From positions 695,142,683 through 695,206,682 of the forward strand of contig NC_056748.1 in assembly GCF_019279795.1 (NCBI RefSeq): DNA of 64,000 nucleotides, written 5' to 3'. The stretch is from Protopterus annectens. Lineage: Eukaryota; Chordata; Ceratodontiformes; Protopteridae. Shown here piece by piece: positions 11,655 to 22,439 of the stretch (positions are counted from its first letter, which is position 1; each line of letters starts with the position of its first letter). The notes beneath the pieces were generated by a model, which searched no databases, was not told the origin of the DNA, and worked only from the letters and a program-made list of their open reading frames with translations. A program made the position numbers and the translations under genes.

Positions 11655-11891
11655 TAGGTAGTTGTTGTTCTTCTTTCGGCGTTTCCCGGTTAGGGGTCGC
11701 CACAGCGGAACTCCAGTCCGCTAATGATTGGCAGTAGTTTTTTATGGTGCCGAGGTGCCAGCTTGACGGCCAACCTTCAACGAAGGCACTCCCATTCACG
11801 CATGTCTTTCGAAGGCCACTCGACCGTGGGGAGGACATGCAGACTCCACACAGAAGGCGCTACAGCAGAGAATCCAACAGGAAAACCTCAG
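11655..11891 (-). repeat. Type-1 SINE, 5'-truncated, in the Penelope-like element
   Basis: Its complement contains the tail gggaaa..gccgaaagaag, the block ccgctaatgattggca and the V-SINE-like core near 11840-11858. The sequence stops just after the B-box region near 11885, so the A-box end is missing. Penelope-like sequence resumes at about 11892. Confidence 0.8.
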
Positions 11892-13400
11892 TAGTAATGA
11901 ATCAAATATTTGAATTCTGAGAGGGGGGACCTATCCTTGTATTTCATCAAATCCTGTCTGTCTATTGAGGATACCTCCCTACAAGTCATGGTAATGGTAC
12001 CAGATTTGTACCCCCGTGCCCTGAATTTACCCACCATGTCACGCCTTTGTTGTTCATAAGTGTTGGAATCAGAGCAAATACGCTTGATTCTCATAAATTG
12101 GGATTTAGGTATGTTGCCTATGACATGGGGAGGGTGATGACTAGAGGCGTGCAACAAGGCGTTGTATTCCAGAAATTTCCGGTATACCTGTGTGTCCAGT
12201 GTGTGTGATCAGGATTCCTGCTTACCAGAACATCCAGAAAAGTGATCCGGTTCAGATCGAAGTTGCATGTAAAGTTGTAAAGTGGATACCCCATTTGTTA
12301 CTATTGATGTAATCCAAAAACTCATTCAAAAAAGCAATATCAGCTCACCATACTAGCCAGCAGTCGTCGAAATAGCAACACCAGATGTCAGATTCGCTTA
12401 AATGCAGATTGTGAAGGGGATCATAAATCAATTGTTCTTTCAAATATGCCATAAAAAAGATCAGCATATATTGGGGCAAATGAAGCCCCCATAGTGGTCC
12501 CCTGCTTTTGTAAATAACAATCCTGATAATAGAATACATTTTTGGTTAGTACATGCTCAGTTAATACCAAAAGGAGCGTGTTAAAGCCTGGTGGGTAGAG
12601 TTCTGATATTGTTAACCAGTGTTCTAATGCTAGTAAACTTGCCCAATATAGTATATTAGTATAAAGGGCAGACACATCGAGGGTACATAACCACCCTGGC
12701 TCAATTTGGGTATCTTGCAGGATCTGCAGGAACCCCATTGTGTCTTGGATCCGGGCCCTGACATACCTGAGTAGAGGACAGAGATATTGTGTCAAATAAA
12801 CCGATAAGGGCTCAGTGAGGGATCCCCTACCTGAAACAATAGGTCTCCCAGGGGGGGTTCTGTAGTGATTTGTGGACCGGTAACAGATAATATATATATT
12901 GTGGTTTGGGAACACTCACCATCAAATGTTTTAAAATGGAAGATGAAATGATCCCCTCCTCCACTGCCAAATTCAAGAAAGCATCAATCTGTTTTTTGAA
13001 ACCCCCAGTAGGATCCAGGGGCATACGCATGTAATGCTGTTTATTATTCAATTGCGTCTTTGCTTCAATATCATAATTGACCTAGTCCATAACCACTGTA
13101 GTGCCTCCTTTGTCAGATGGTATAATGACCAAATTTTTATTAGACTTGAGCTGTGTTAGGGCCTCCTGTTGTATCTTTGAGAGATTATGTGACTTACCAA
13201 CCATGTCAGAATAGTGGAGGTGTAGGTCTTTGAGAACTCTGTGGAAAAAAAGGTTAACAGTAGGATTCATCGGGGGCATAAAGCTAGACCTATGGAAATG
13301 AAATGTTTGGTTATCAGGCTCATGATCATGTTGATCAAAAAACAATTTCAAATTCAAAGTACGACAAAAAGAATTCACATCACCTGCAAGAACACCCTCA
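11892..13400 (-). pseudogene. Penelope-like reverse transcriptase
   Basis: Minus-strand segments in order are LSKIQQEALTQLKSNKNLVI with IPSDKGGTTVVMD (13200-13085), YLLPVHKSLQNPPW (near 12870), GRPIVSGRGSLTEPLS (near 12830), CTLDVSALYTNI (near 12680), QGTTMGASFAPIYADLF (near 12470), and CCYFDDCW (near 12370), the catalytic YxDD-type box. This order defines Penelope-like reverse transcriptases, which prime at nicked DNA. The segments lie in several frames, so at least three frameshifts or stops break it. Confidence 0.85.
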
Positions 13401-13570
13401 GGGACGAAGTTTAATCCTTTATTCAGTAACTCTGTTTGAGTTGGAGTTAAAACATGTGAGGAAATATTAAGAACATTATTAAATTCAATTACTTGTTGGT
13501 CATAATTTGTAATAATGTCGCCACATCGGATATTCGTGTGATGTTTCCGCCCTGCCCTGTGTCTCCTGGG

Positions 13571-13712
13571 AGGGTGGCCTAATGGTTAAGGTGTTTGCCT
13601 TACAAACACAAGGTGCAGGGTTCAAGTCTCACATGGGATAACTGGCTAGGCTTAAAATGGCTCGCAAGGGCAGTTAGCTTAGTACTAACCTATGAACCTA
13701 TGAACCTATAAA
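13571..13712 (+). repeat. tRNA-derived SINE with a CR1-type 3' tail
   Basis: The head agggtggcctaatggttaag contains an A box (tggcctaatgg), and ggttcaagtc is a B box, as in tRNA genes. The tail ggctaggcttaaaatggctc..acctatgaacctatgaacc resembles the 3' end of the CR1 copies here (31144-31200). This implies mobilisation by CR1 enzymes. It is inserted between ORF1 and the RT of the Penelope-like element. Confidence 0.85.
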
Positions 13713-14452
13713 GGGGTGTCACAGTTGCTACGTTTAGGTGTGGGAGATGATATAACTAGTGCTGTTTCTGAATCGGTCTTGGAGGATGAATCATCCCCTG
13801 AAGTACTGCCAAAAGATGACACATTCTTTAGGATCAATCTTGGCGGTTTTCTCTTATTAGGTTTGGATCCCATATTAGCAAATTTTACACTTTTGTGGGG
13901 TTCAGGTGGTCTCCCCCTATCATAGTCCGCTTGGTCTCGGTTAAACTTATGTATTTTCCTGTCCCTAAGTTGACCTTCCAAAGTCAGTAGTTCCTGACTT
14001 AACTGTTGTAAGCAGGTTTGATAGCAGGCCTGCCCCTCAAACAATTTGGTATAGTCATACAACTTAGTAACCTCACTCAAATTGGAATCAATGCTTCTAT
14101 TATAATAGGCCAGTAAGGCCTCCATAAAACCCATAGATGCTTGTTGTTGCACCGCTGTCCATTGCTGATCTAATTCTTGATCTATATCGGGAACTAAGGG
14201 TTGTATACGGACCTGAAGACCTCTAGGACATGTATTGCTCACCATATATGCTTTAAATAGGCGAAGATGCCACACGTTAGTGCACATGGTCCTCATACTT
14301 TTAGACAGTTTAGCAAAAACATCATAACAAGATGGTGTAGATTTACCCCTGTCCAAGGAATCCCCAGAGGCCTTAGTCCCTAAGCCGAATATACCAGTGT
14401 CATCTCTGTCAGATAACAGACTTTTGAGGAGTTGACCCAAATCCATGTTCAT
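13706..14452 (-). pseudogene. Penelope-like ORF1, unknown function
   Basis: An open minus-strand frame of 248 residues upstream of the RT. It starts MNMDLGQLLKSLLSDRDD and includes TMCTNVWHLRLFKAY, a Q-rich segment (QELDQQWTAVQQQASMGFME), a helical stretch around CYQTCLQQLSQELLTLEGQL, and a basic, serine-rich C-terminus with KSVKFANMGSKPNKRKPPRL. No enzymatic motif is visible. Its position suggests an element-encoded RNA-binding or structural protein. It runs into the SINE, so its original C-terminus is uncertain. Confidence 0.65.
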
Positions 14453-15211
14453 CCAAAATAGTAAAAAACTGAAAATTGGAGCAATATCATTTCCGGACTG
14501 ACAAAGATGACAGCAAGTGTATTTATTATACCAAAAAGCACATCAAAATCAAAGATGAACCATTAGAATTATTATTAAATAGGTTCAAACCACACCATAA
14601 GGACACAAAAATGGTTCTAAATACCAATTTGTTATCAATTAGATCACTGACCCGAGGAACAGTACTAGACCCTACTCCTGTTTAACATGGGTTCAACACC
14701 CCAAAGTAAATAAAAAAAACGATGGTGCTATGTACCCCCAAAAGGAAATCAAATCCTTGAATTAGAATGCAATAGGGAGAACAATAATAGCCACCAACCA
14801 AATAATATAATAACAACAAAAATTGAGTAGTGCTACACACCTCAGGCCCACAAATCCAAGAGCATCCACCAGCAGTGGCCTGTAAATAAGAGGCCAAAGT
14901 GCTACTCATGAGAATTCACTCCAAATATTCAAAGATCATGTTTAACCATGAGTGTGTCCAAGTGATTAGGTGAGCAAACTAGTATAACTTAAATCAAAAA
15001 ACATTTAACAGTTGCTGTCACAAGCAGACACAGAAACTCATCCCCCAACAAATTTTTGTTATATAGTCAAAAACACAAAAATAGATGTCAATAAAAAGAT
15101 GAAAAATGTGTGAATCACCCTATAACTGTGCAGTTGTTTCGATTATCCACAGATAACCACGATTATGATGAGGAAGGGAACCAATAAACTGTAGTATAAC
15201 ATCATAAATAA
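14453..15211 (-). other. Penelope-like 5' region
   Basis: Non-coding sequence between ORF1 of the Penelope-like element and the nested CR1-D fragment. I see no gene here. It is assigned to the element by position only. Confidence 0.45.
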
Positions 15212-16408
15212 GCTTATCAGCTTAAATATCAACCCCTATATCACAAGATGGGTTGCAAACTGGCTCAGGGATAGAACCCACATGGTCAGAATTGCAGGTG
15301 CCATGTCCAAATCCAAACCAGTTACAAGTGGCGTCCCACAGGGCTCAGTTCTGGGACCTCTCTTGTTCGGTATATACTTCTCTGAGGTTCAGGCTAACAC
15401 AGGGGGATTATGGCTGACAAAGTTTGCAGATGACTGCAAACTGGGGGCCATAATCGAATCTCCAGCTGACACAAGCATCCTCCAAAAGGGTCTCATAGAG
15501 ACGGATGCTTGGTGCCAGAGCCATGGCCTCAAGCTAAATGCTAAAAAGTGCATAGTCATCCCCTTTGGGTAAAACAAGGTGCCCACAAATTACCACATAG
15601 GTGGTAATTCATTAAGTACGGAAGAAGTAATTAGAGATTTGGGGACCAACGTAGATAGTAATCTCTCCTTTGATAATCACGTTGCCAAAGTGGTTAGAAA
15701 GACCTTCTATATAGCCCGCTTTATCACGAAAGGGTTCGCATCTAGATCAAGAGAGGTCATTGTGCCCCTCTACTCGTCACTCATCAGGCCCATAATTGAA
15801 TACAGTGCCCCTTTTGGGATGTACCTTACCCGACACCTGCAGCAACTGGAGAGACCCCAAAAGTACCTCACCAAGAGGATCATGGGCTACAAACAGATGT
15901 CCTATGCAGCTCGACTAAAGAAACTCCAGCTCTACTCAGTTGCTTACCACCTATTCAGAGGCGATCTATGCCTGACGTACAAAGCCATGTCAAACCCAGA
16001 ATTAATGGACATGCTCCACCTCAAAAAATCCAAGTCCCTTAGAGCTACATGCTCCAGGGACTTAAACCTCAGCACAAAAATAAGTAGGACATGCGGGAGG
16101 GACAGATTCATTTCCCAGAGGCTCCCCTCACTCTGGAATAGAATCCCAATTCATGTTAGACATAGCCCCTCACTGACCCTCTTCAAGTGAAATCTGGACC
16201 TGTGGATGGGAAATCGCAAATTCACCCGTGGGATCTCTTCTGTGTCCCTGCTAGACAAAAGCACAGTAAACTAATCTTAAAGGGTACCTTCTGTGACCTA
16301 CTTTACAGAGGCACAGTAGGCTAATCTAATAGGGAGGCGGAAGCCAATTACACTGTGGCTAGGCTTATAAATGCCCTAGGGCAGCTAACCTAGTATCTAC
16401 CTATGAAA
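15212..16408 (+). mobile_element. CR1 fragment, copy D, 5'-truncated
   Basis: It begins mid-ORF2 near NPYITRWVANWL and holds SGVPQGSVLGPLLFGIYFSE, KFADDCKLGAI (15419-15450) and HGLKLNAKKCIVIPFG. Then, one frameshift later at 15579-16190, it holds VIRDLGTNVDSNLSFDNHVA, RPIIEYSAPFGMYL and YKAMSNPELMDMLHLKKSKS. The 3' end has ggctaggcttataaatgccc and acctatgaaa. It is fairly young compared with CR1-A and lies in the Penelope-like 5' region. Confidence 0.9.
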
Positions 16409-17763
16409 ACCAAACAAAATTGCCTGATGTCAACCCTTTCAACTCCAATTATAGCTGTTATTCCTGGCAACAGAATCCAAATGTACCTGCCCTTAGTATG
16501 CGAGTCAAAAAACAAGATCAAGTAAGCCCATATTTACCAATATGCCTTGTGACATAAGAAAAGTGTCACTATAAACCCGTAAAGGGGTAAATAAAAATGC
16601 TGCCGTGGGTACATTGTCCAATGATAATGGATGTAAATAACTGTCCTGTAATAAACAAGTATAGTATAGAATACAAGACACTGTTCCAAATAAGTAGAAA
16701 TAAATATAAACTAGGCTGAAAAGATGATATAATAGATCTACAGGAAAAACAGCCTAAATACTTAATAACAAATGCGCCATAAAGGATTGCCAAGAAAAGT
16801 CCACAATACTAACATCTAAGAACAAGGAAGTCAATATAACAAAATCCTGTTTTGTTAAACAATGAGCCTGTTATGCCAAAATAGTCCCCAAACTGAACAA
16901 AGTCATATAGAAGTCGTATAAAATATATAAAGTCACTCAGCTCTGTAAAGAAAGATGGCGTCCAAAATGTGAGCTCCTGCAAAGAGCATGGCAATGCTCA
17001 TTGCGTTTAGTGGGCCTCCTCAAATAGATCTTAATACAAACAAAAACATAGAGCCCAAACTATATGAAGACCCATCTGATCAATGGCCACCCAGATAGTG
17101 AACAAATATACGGTTACAGTCAGTCGCGGATAGAGAAGTGTTCACAAAATAGGAACTGTTCTGTATAAGGACAAACCAGTACTTGAAAACCCTTCCGAAA
17201 ACTGTAGTAATCCTGTTCCTCAAATAGGTCTTGATGTAGACAGGAAAGTAGAGCCTAAACTGAGTGAGTACCAACCCCAACAGTGGTCACCTAGGTAATG
17301 AGCAAAAATACGACTGCAGTCAATCGCGGGTTCACAAAATAGGAACTGTTCAGTATAGAGGCAAGCCAGTACTCCAAAGCACTTCCACAAAATTGTAGTA
17401 ATCCTGTTCCCGGTCAGCAAAGTGAAGTTAAAAAAGCATAATCCTCAGAATACAGCAGCCAAGAGACCCAGTGCCTTATAGCCAGGCTAGTTTTCCCCCA
17501 TAAAGATATAATCCAAAAACGAAGGAGAAATACAATGGCGGCCAAACCATAAATGCGAAAATGCCAAATCCAAACTTCAAGATGTATGCCTATGCATATG
17601 AACTCCCTCGAGCCATAAAGTCCGTAGAAAAACACTAAATAAGCAAACTACTGAAAAATGGGTAAAAAGAAGCCAATAAACTGTTTGAATAGGTGCAAAA
17701 ACACCACGAGTCCCATAACATCTCCCACACCACACACCAACAGCCGAGAGTACAAATCCAACG
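16409..17763 (-). other. Penelope-like 5' region with tandem repeats
   Basis: Non-coding sequence between CR1-D and the 5' pseudo-LTR. It includes two tandem units of about 200 bases (about 17012-17217 and 17218-17412) that share cctcaaatag, cacaaaataggaactgtt and tgtagtaatcctgttcc. Repeats upstream of coding sequence are a common place for a promoter, but I see no clear promoter motif. Confidence 0.55.
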
Positions 17764-18006
17764 CACACAGCAAACAGCCTCAGCAGGTACGGCAGGGGCA
17801 CGGCACCAAAAAGATAAACAAAGTAAAAAAAGAACTGCCAGCCCAAAGTGGTCTGGAGAAAATGTATTTAATGTAAAAATAAACACAGACCGCTTTCGGC
17901 AAAAAATTACATAGCCTTCTTCAGAATGACAAAAACTTCCATAAATAGCCACATAATATATACACAACAGTTAATTGGCAAGAAAACATGATTTGTCACA
18001 ATTGCC
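17764..18006 (-). repeat. Penelope-like pseudo-LTR, 5' copy
   Basis: It matches 10804-11031 in the same orientation and carries a short extra segment (gataaacaa near 17812). Its presence at both ends supports the Penelope-like boundaries. Confidence 0.9.
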
Positions 18007-18104
18007 CATGTCATACACAACATACCTAAATCCCAGTTTATGAGAATCAAGCGTATTTGCTCTGATTCCAACACTTATGAACAACAAAGGCGTGACCTGG
18101 TTCT
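18007..18104 (+). repeat. Inverted internal piece of the Penelope-like element
   Basis: The plus strand here (ccatgtcat..aacatacctaaatccca..gaatcaagcgtatttgc) is the reverse complement of about 12036-12130 of the element. It sits between the 5' pseudo-LTR and the target duplication. Penelope-like elements are known for such inverted 5' extensions. Confidence 0.8.
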
Positions 18105-18121
18105 TTTTTTCTCTATTTTAA

Positions 18122-18207
18122 GAGTAGCCAATTACTCCATTTGAGAATCAGACCCTGCACCTTGTGTCTGTAAGGTAAACAACCATTTTGCCAACCTCCC
18201 TCACATT
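18122..18207 (-). repeat. CR1-tailed SINE, 5' half (split by the Penelope-like element)
   Basis: On the minus strand it reads aggttggcaaaatggttgtt, then acacaaggtgcagggtctga: the A-box and B-box head of the SINE at 13571. Together with 10754-10800 it makes one SINE cut by the Penelope-like element. Confidence 0.75.
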
Positions 18208-19586
18208 ACATACCCTACTGTCAGTCTCCATGGCATGAACAACCACCAGACATACCATAGTGTGGTGTTTTTACATTACAGCTTATTTGGCATTCCCTGC
18301 ATTTGTACCACTCAAGTGATAGCCTGTGACTCTGTACAGGATAAGCTGGAAACCTACTCAAGAGAATGGTGCTTGGGTCTACACGAGATATTTACTGACC
18401 ACCACAGCTATGCAGTATCCAGATTTCCTGAGAATGGTGGGAAGCAAATGAATAGAAGGTGCAGACACTGGAAGTTCCTTGGGTACCATTGAAACTTCAT
18501 GTGCAGGCAAGAAGTTAGTGCAGCCTGAAGCCTTCAGGAAGACTGCCTTGTGGGAGATGCAGCCAACACTTCAGTGTTCAGTACAGCTTATGGGAAGGTC
18601 TTTGCAGGAGAGAAATGAAAACAGATTTATAATTTCTCCAATACCTCTACAAGGTTGGCAAAATGGAGTGTGTAAATCTATGACTCTAGCCAATTCCAAC
18701 AGGGAAATGTGTCTGAAATCAAAGTATAGACATAGATGTCTTTTAAAGCACAGAACCAAGTACCGCTTGAGCACCCCAAAAACAACGAACTACCTAAATG
18801 TCAAGCAACTGGCCATATCAGATTCTTCCAGGCCCTTTTATCCACCAAGAAAAAGACTATGCCAATTTGTATGTCAAAAGGGTTCATATAATCCACAAAA
18901 TAAAGACAAAATCAGTTGAAGTGTGCAACAGAAATCCTTCATTCCTTTCAGATGTAGGCCTGCTTACCACACGGCAGGATAAGGCCTCCAGAAGTCTGAA
19001 GGACAAACATCTTGAAGAAAAAGGGGACAAGCCTCCACGGCCTTGCTTGCTTTGTCATTTGCTTTGAATAACCATGGCAAAAAACAAAAGACCCCCACCC
19101 CATGCCACTCTTAAGAGCTCAGCCCTGCCAACAGAGCATTTTAAATGGATGAAAAATGAAGCAGGACTTGGTCACCTCCATTAAAAAACTAACCAAGTAA
19201 ATTTATGTCATGCAGAGTTGTGGAAAAATATAGTGATGCCAAAGTATTTTTTTTAAGGCTACACAGCACACCAGATTTCCTGCAATTCAGTGCAGGGATG
19301 GCACAAGAGCCATAAGAACAGAGAAGGCACTCAACCCTTCCAATCAAGGAGGTGCATGTGTATAAACACACACAGACACACACACACACACACAAAACTA
19401 AGACTAGCAACTGAATTAGAGAATGCCCAAGCAAGATTAACCAAAACTATACTTATCACCAGCAATTAATCCCAGATGCCAACATTCAGTTCTCCTAGTA
19501 TGCTATCTAAATATATATATTTAGTCATTATGAAAATGAAAGGCAGTTCTAAGTGAAACTGATTTTTTTATCTTAATATTACTTAC
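18208..19586. other. Unique DNA in the Gmr1 gag interruption; CA repeat
   Basis: About 1.4 kb with no recognisable transposon. Reading frames on the plus strand near 18480-19070 match nothing I know. A CA microsatellite lies near 19365-19394. It adjoins the TARDBP-like exon, so it could be copied intron sequence of that gene; this is inference. Confidence 0.45.
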
Positions 19587-19750
19587 CATTTTGGAATTTG
19601 GCAACTTGCAGTCACACCACTTTCCATCTATCATGTACTGCTGGAGCATTACTTTCACTTGACTCAAAAACTCTGCAAACCGGACAAAGCCAAATCCCTT
19701 TGAGTTACCACTTTTCACATCTCTTTTCACCTGCACCATAATAACTTAAG
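19587..19750 (-). pseudogene. TARDBP: TARDBP (TDP-43) exon fragment, RRM1 C-terminal half
   Basis: The minus strand encodes [20 protein letters not shown], with RNP1 motif KGFGFVRF, then [20 protein letters not shown] ending PNSK. This matches human TDP-43 at about residues 132-181 closely. Splice-like signals flank it: catttacag before 19750 and gtaagt after 19587. An in-frame TAA lies three codons before the MVQ segment where TDP-43 has Glu, and an ATG codon sits between PNSK and the donor. TDP-43 binds UG-rich RNA in the nucleus. This piece lies inside a retrotransposon, so it is a copied, dead exon and not the working gene. Confidence 0.8.
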
Positions 19751-19821
19751 CTGTAAATGTTTTGTCAAAAAATGTCTGACGTTGCATGTTTTTATTATAC
19801 TGCTGTTAAAAATCAACAAGT

Positions 19822-20700
19822 GAACACATGAAACTTTTAGGAAAAAGCTTTGTGAGCATAGACGCAAGGCAGATGAAAGTGTGTGTGAATATGTTCCTGA
19901 ACTGAGCACTTATTTACATAGGTGGGTGCGTGGATGTCAGGTCACCACTTTTGAAGGGCTGGCAGACCTTTTGGTGTGGGAACAAGCCCTTAGCACTTTG
20001 CCCGATGACATGAAGATCTGGTTTGCTGATAGACAGTGTGCTACTTCAGATCAGTTGGGAAAGAAGGGAGACCTATACCTGGCAAGCAGGGCAGCCCTGC
20101 ACAGGAAAGAGACCCCTAGTAATGCTCATGGGTCTAAAGGAGCCCATGGTGGGCAGCACAGACTGCCCCAACAGAATTTGACAGTAGTAGGGGAAGCCAC
20201 TTGTCCAGGTACACGTCCAGGAGCTAGGGTTAAATGTTTTGAATGCAACCAGTGTGGCCATGTGGCATACAGGTGTCCATGGAGACAAGGTGGGGAACAA
20301 AAGGTGAGGGAGCCAGTAAGTGGGAAAGACAAATGCCAATAGTAGGTTGTCTTGGGACAACGAGGGTACCAAACTACCACCAGAGGTTATATCGTATTGT
20401 AGTGAATGGCAAAGAGGCCATTGCCAAGAGAGGCACAGCCTCTGATATAACCATTGTAAAGGCTGCAATGGTTACAGAGGATCACTACTTGCCTGGATGG
20501 TCTACTCCAATCAGGGCTTTAGGAGGGGTCCCATTCCAAATACCTTTGGCTAGGGTTCACCATGACTGAGAGGGTGGAAAAGGAAGCCAGCAAGTAGGTG
20601 TGTTTAAGGATATACCTGCAGATGTCCTGATAGGGAATGATTTTGATAGTGCAGTATCCTGTGCTTATGCAGTTACACGCAGTAAGACTTGGAGACAAGC
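19822..20700 (+). pseudogene. Gmr1 gag C-terminal part and protease-like region (fossil)
   Basis: Capsid-like sequence resumes after the interruption (RRKADESVCEYVPELSTYL, then TTFEGLADLLVWEQAL), followed by a zinc knuckle CFECNQCGHVAYRCPW near 20240-20285. Further on, an aspartic-protease-like region has TASDITIVK (near 20430) and PADVLIGNDF (near 20635). The parts stand in the usual gag-protease order. The region is broken. Confidence 0.75.
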
Positions 20701-21120
20701 AGGTAAGTCTGGTAGCCTGGGGGAGACACAGACAGACTGCATACTTGCAGCCAGGACTGGTGGGGTGGTTACTTCAGAGAGGGAGCTACACTGTAGCAGT
20801 GAGACTGAAGGTGAGCCACAGCTGCTTGGGGGTACTGATGGTTCCCTGGACAGAGTGACTGCAAAGGTAGAGGTGAGTAGTAGTACCCAGGCTGACAGTG
20901 AGGCACCACTGTCAGAAGATGCCAGACGTCCTGTGGAAGGGAGCTGGGAAGGGTTACAAGGAGAGAGTTGAGACAGGCTCAGTTCTCAGACCCTACACTG
21001 CAAGGCCTGAGGCAGGTAGCTAGGGAGGCACCTGTTTCTCAAGGAAAGGAGGAATCTGTATACTGGGACAAAGGGTTACTGTACAGAGAGTGGGCCCCTG
21101 AGGGAGGGCTAGAAGGTAAG
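20700..21120 (+). other. Gmr1 linker between protease and integrase (fossil)
   Basis: A low-complexity, glycine- and serine-rich coding-like stretch between the protease end and the integrase zinc-binding domain. No domain is recognised. Confidence 0.5.
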
Positions 21121-22260
21121 TATAGCAGTTGGTAGTGCCTAGAGCCTACTGTCTGACGCTTCTAGCCATAGCCCATGATATTCCCTTTGCAGGTCATATG
21201 GGCATAAAATGTACAAAGAGGCATATTATGCAGAACATCTATTGGCCTGGAATTTCCAGAGATGTAACAAGGTACTGCAGGACCTGTGAGGAGTGCCAAA
21301 AGGTAGACAAGGCAGCAGACAAGGTGAGAGCTCCTTTGATGCCTTTGCCTGTGATTGAGGAGCCATTTCAGAGGGTAGCTATGGCTATTGTGGGTTCTCT
21401 GAGTACCACAAGTTCCACAGGGAAAAAGTATATCCTAGTGGTAGTGGATTATGCTACGTAATACCCTGAGGCAGTGGCTTTGTCATCCATTGAGACAGTG
21501 AAGGTGGCAAATGCTTTGTTAGAGATTTTCAGCAGGGTAGGTTTCCCAAAAGAAATACTGACTGACAGAGGTGCAATTTCATATCAGACCTGCTGGCTTG
21601 TCTGTGGAAGTCCTGTGGGATGAAGCACATGAAGACCACCCCCTACCATCCCCAGACTAATGGTCTTGTTGAGAGGTTAAACTCTACAATCAAGTCCATG
21701 CTATGGGCATTTGCTGATCAGTTTAAGAGGGAGTGGGACAAATATTTGCCCCATCTGTTTGCTTACAGAGAGGTTCCCCAGGAATCCACAGGTTTTTCAC
21801 CCTTTGAGTCGCTGTATGGGCATAGGATGAGGTGGCCACTAGATTTAATTCGACATGAGGGGGAAGGTGAGTGCGAGTCTCACAAGGGGTCTGCTGTGGC
21901 ATGCATCCTAAACCTCAGGACAAGGCTCAGGGAACTCATGGGCTTGGCCCAGGAGAACCCGGCAGAAGTCCAACAATGGAAAAAGGTGTGGTATGACAGG
22001 AATGCTTGAGATAGAGAGTATGCTGTGGGGCAGCAGGTAATGGTTCTCATTCCTGTCAGACAGAACAAGCTGCAAACAGCTTGGGAGGGACCCTACAAGG
22101 TGGTAAGAAAGGTAAGTGATGTTAACTACATGGTGGAACTGCTAGGCAGAAGGCAGGGGCACAAATTGTACCATGTTAACATGATGAAACCTTACCATGA
22201 TAGGGAGGCCGTTGTGCTGAGCATTTGCAGTGAATTGCAGGAGGAGTCTGAGGGAGATCT
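21121..22260 (+). pseudogene. Gmr1 integrase (fossil)
   Basis: The zinc-binding domain has HMGIKCTKRHIMQNIYWPGI and CRTCEECQK (21200-21305). The catalytic core includes VVVDYAT and LTDRG near 21440-21570, and TPYHPQTNGLVERLNSTIKS near 21640. A C-terminal GPY/F-like segment reads QTAWEGPYKVVRKVSDVNY (near 22075-22130). Integrase inserts the DNA copy. It precedes the reverse transcriptase here. The copy is broken. Confidence 0.85.
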
Positions 22261-22439
22261 GGGGACTGATCTCCTCAGTGAGGCTCGGGCTAACACGTCA
22301 GTGGAAGGGGTAGCAATATCCCAGCAGCTATCTCCTACCCAGGTTCAAGAAATCCGAGCTGTGCTGCAGGAATGTGGGGACATGTTCACTGGGAAACCAG
22401 AGTGCACCCACCTGGGGTAGCACCAGGCGGATACAGGAC

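Larger units (their letters stand above)
10801..18112 (-). mobile_element. Penelope-like retroelement with GIY-YIG endonuclease
   Basis: The minus-strand order is ORF1 (14452-13706), Penelope-type reverse transcriptase (about 13400-12150) and a C-terminal GIY-YIG endonuclease (11511-11026). A direct repeat of about 230 bases lies at its two ends (10804-11031 and 17764-18006), the pseudo-LTR arrangement known for Penelope-like elements. The target duplication is ctattttaa. A 100-base inverted piece of its own interior lies at its 5' end. A CR1 fragment, a CR1-tailed SINE and a type-1 SINE are nested in it. The coding region is broken by several frameshifts and by the insertions. Confidence 0.85.

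Noticed and set aside
13571-13640. A tRNA gene with A and B boxes
   Set aside because: It is the head of a SINE: a CR1-like tail follows, and other copies with the same tail exist in the window. I see no cloverleaf fold.
10804-18006. An LTR retrotransposon bounded by the 230-base direct repeats
   Set aside because: The enclosed coding sequence is a Penelope-type RT with GIY-YIG on the minus strand. The repeats are pseudo-LTRs without TG..CA ends.
18235-19067. Plus-strand reading frames in the unique block
   Set aside because: No recognised motif and no homologous copy in the window. The codon pattern is not convincing.
19587-19750. A working TARDBP gene
   Set aside because: The exon lies within a Gmr1-type element that lies within a CR1 copy. 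It has an in-frame stop codon, and no neighbouring TARDBP exon is visible.
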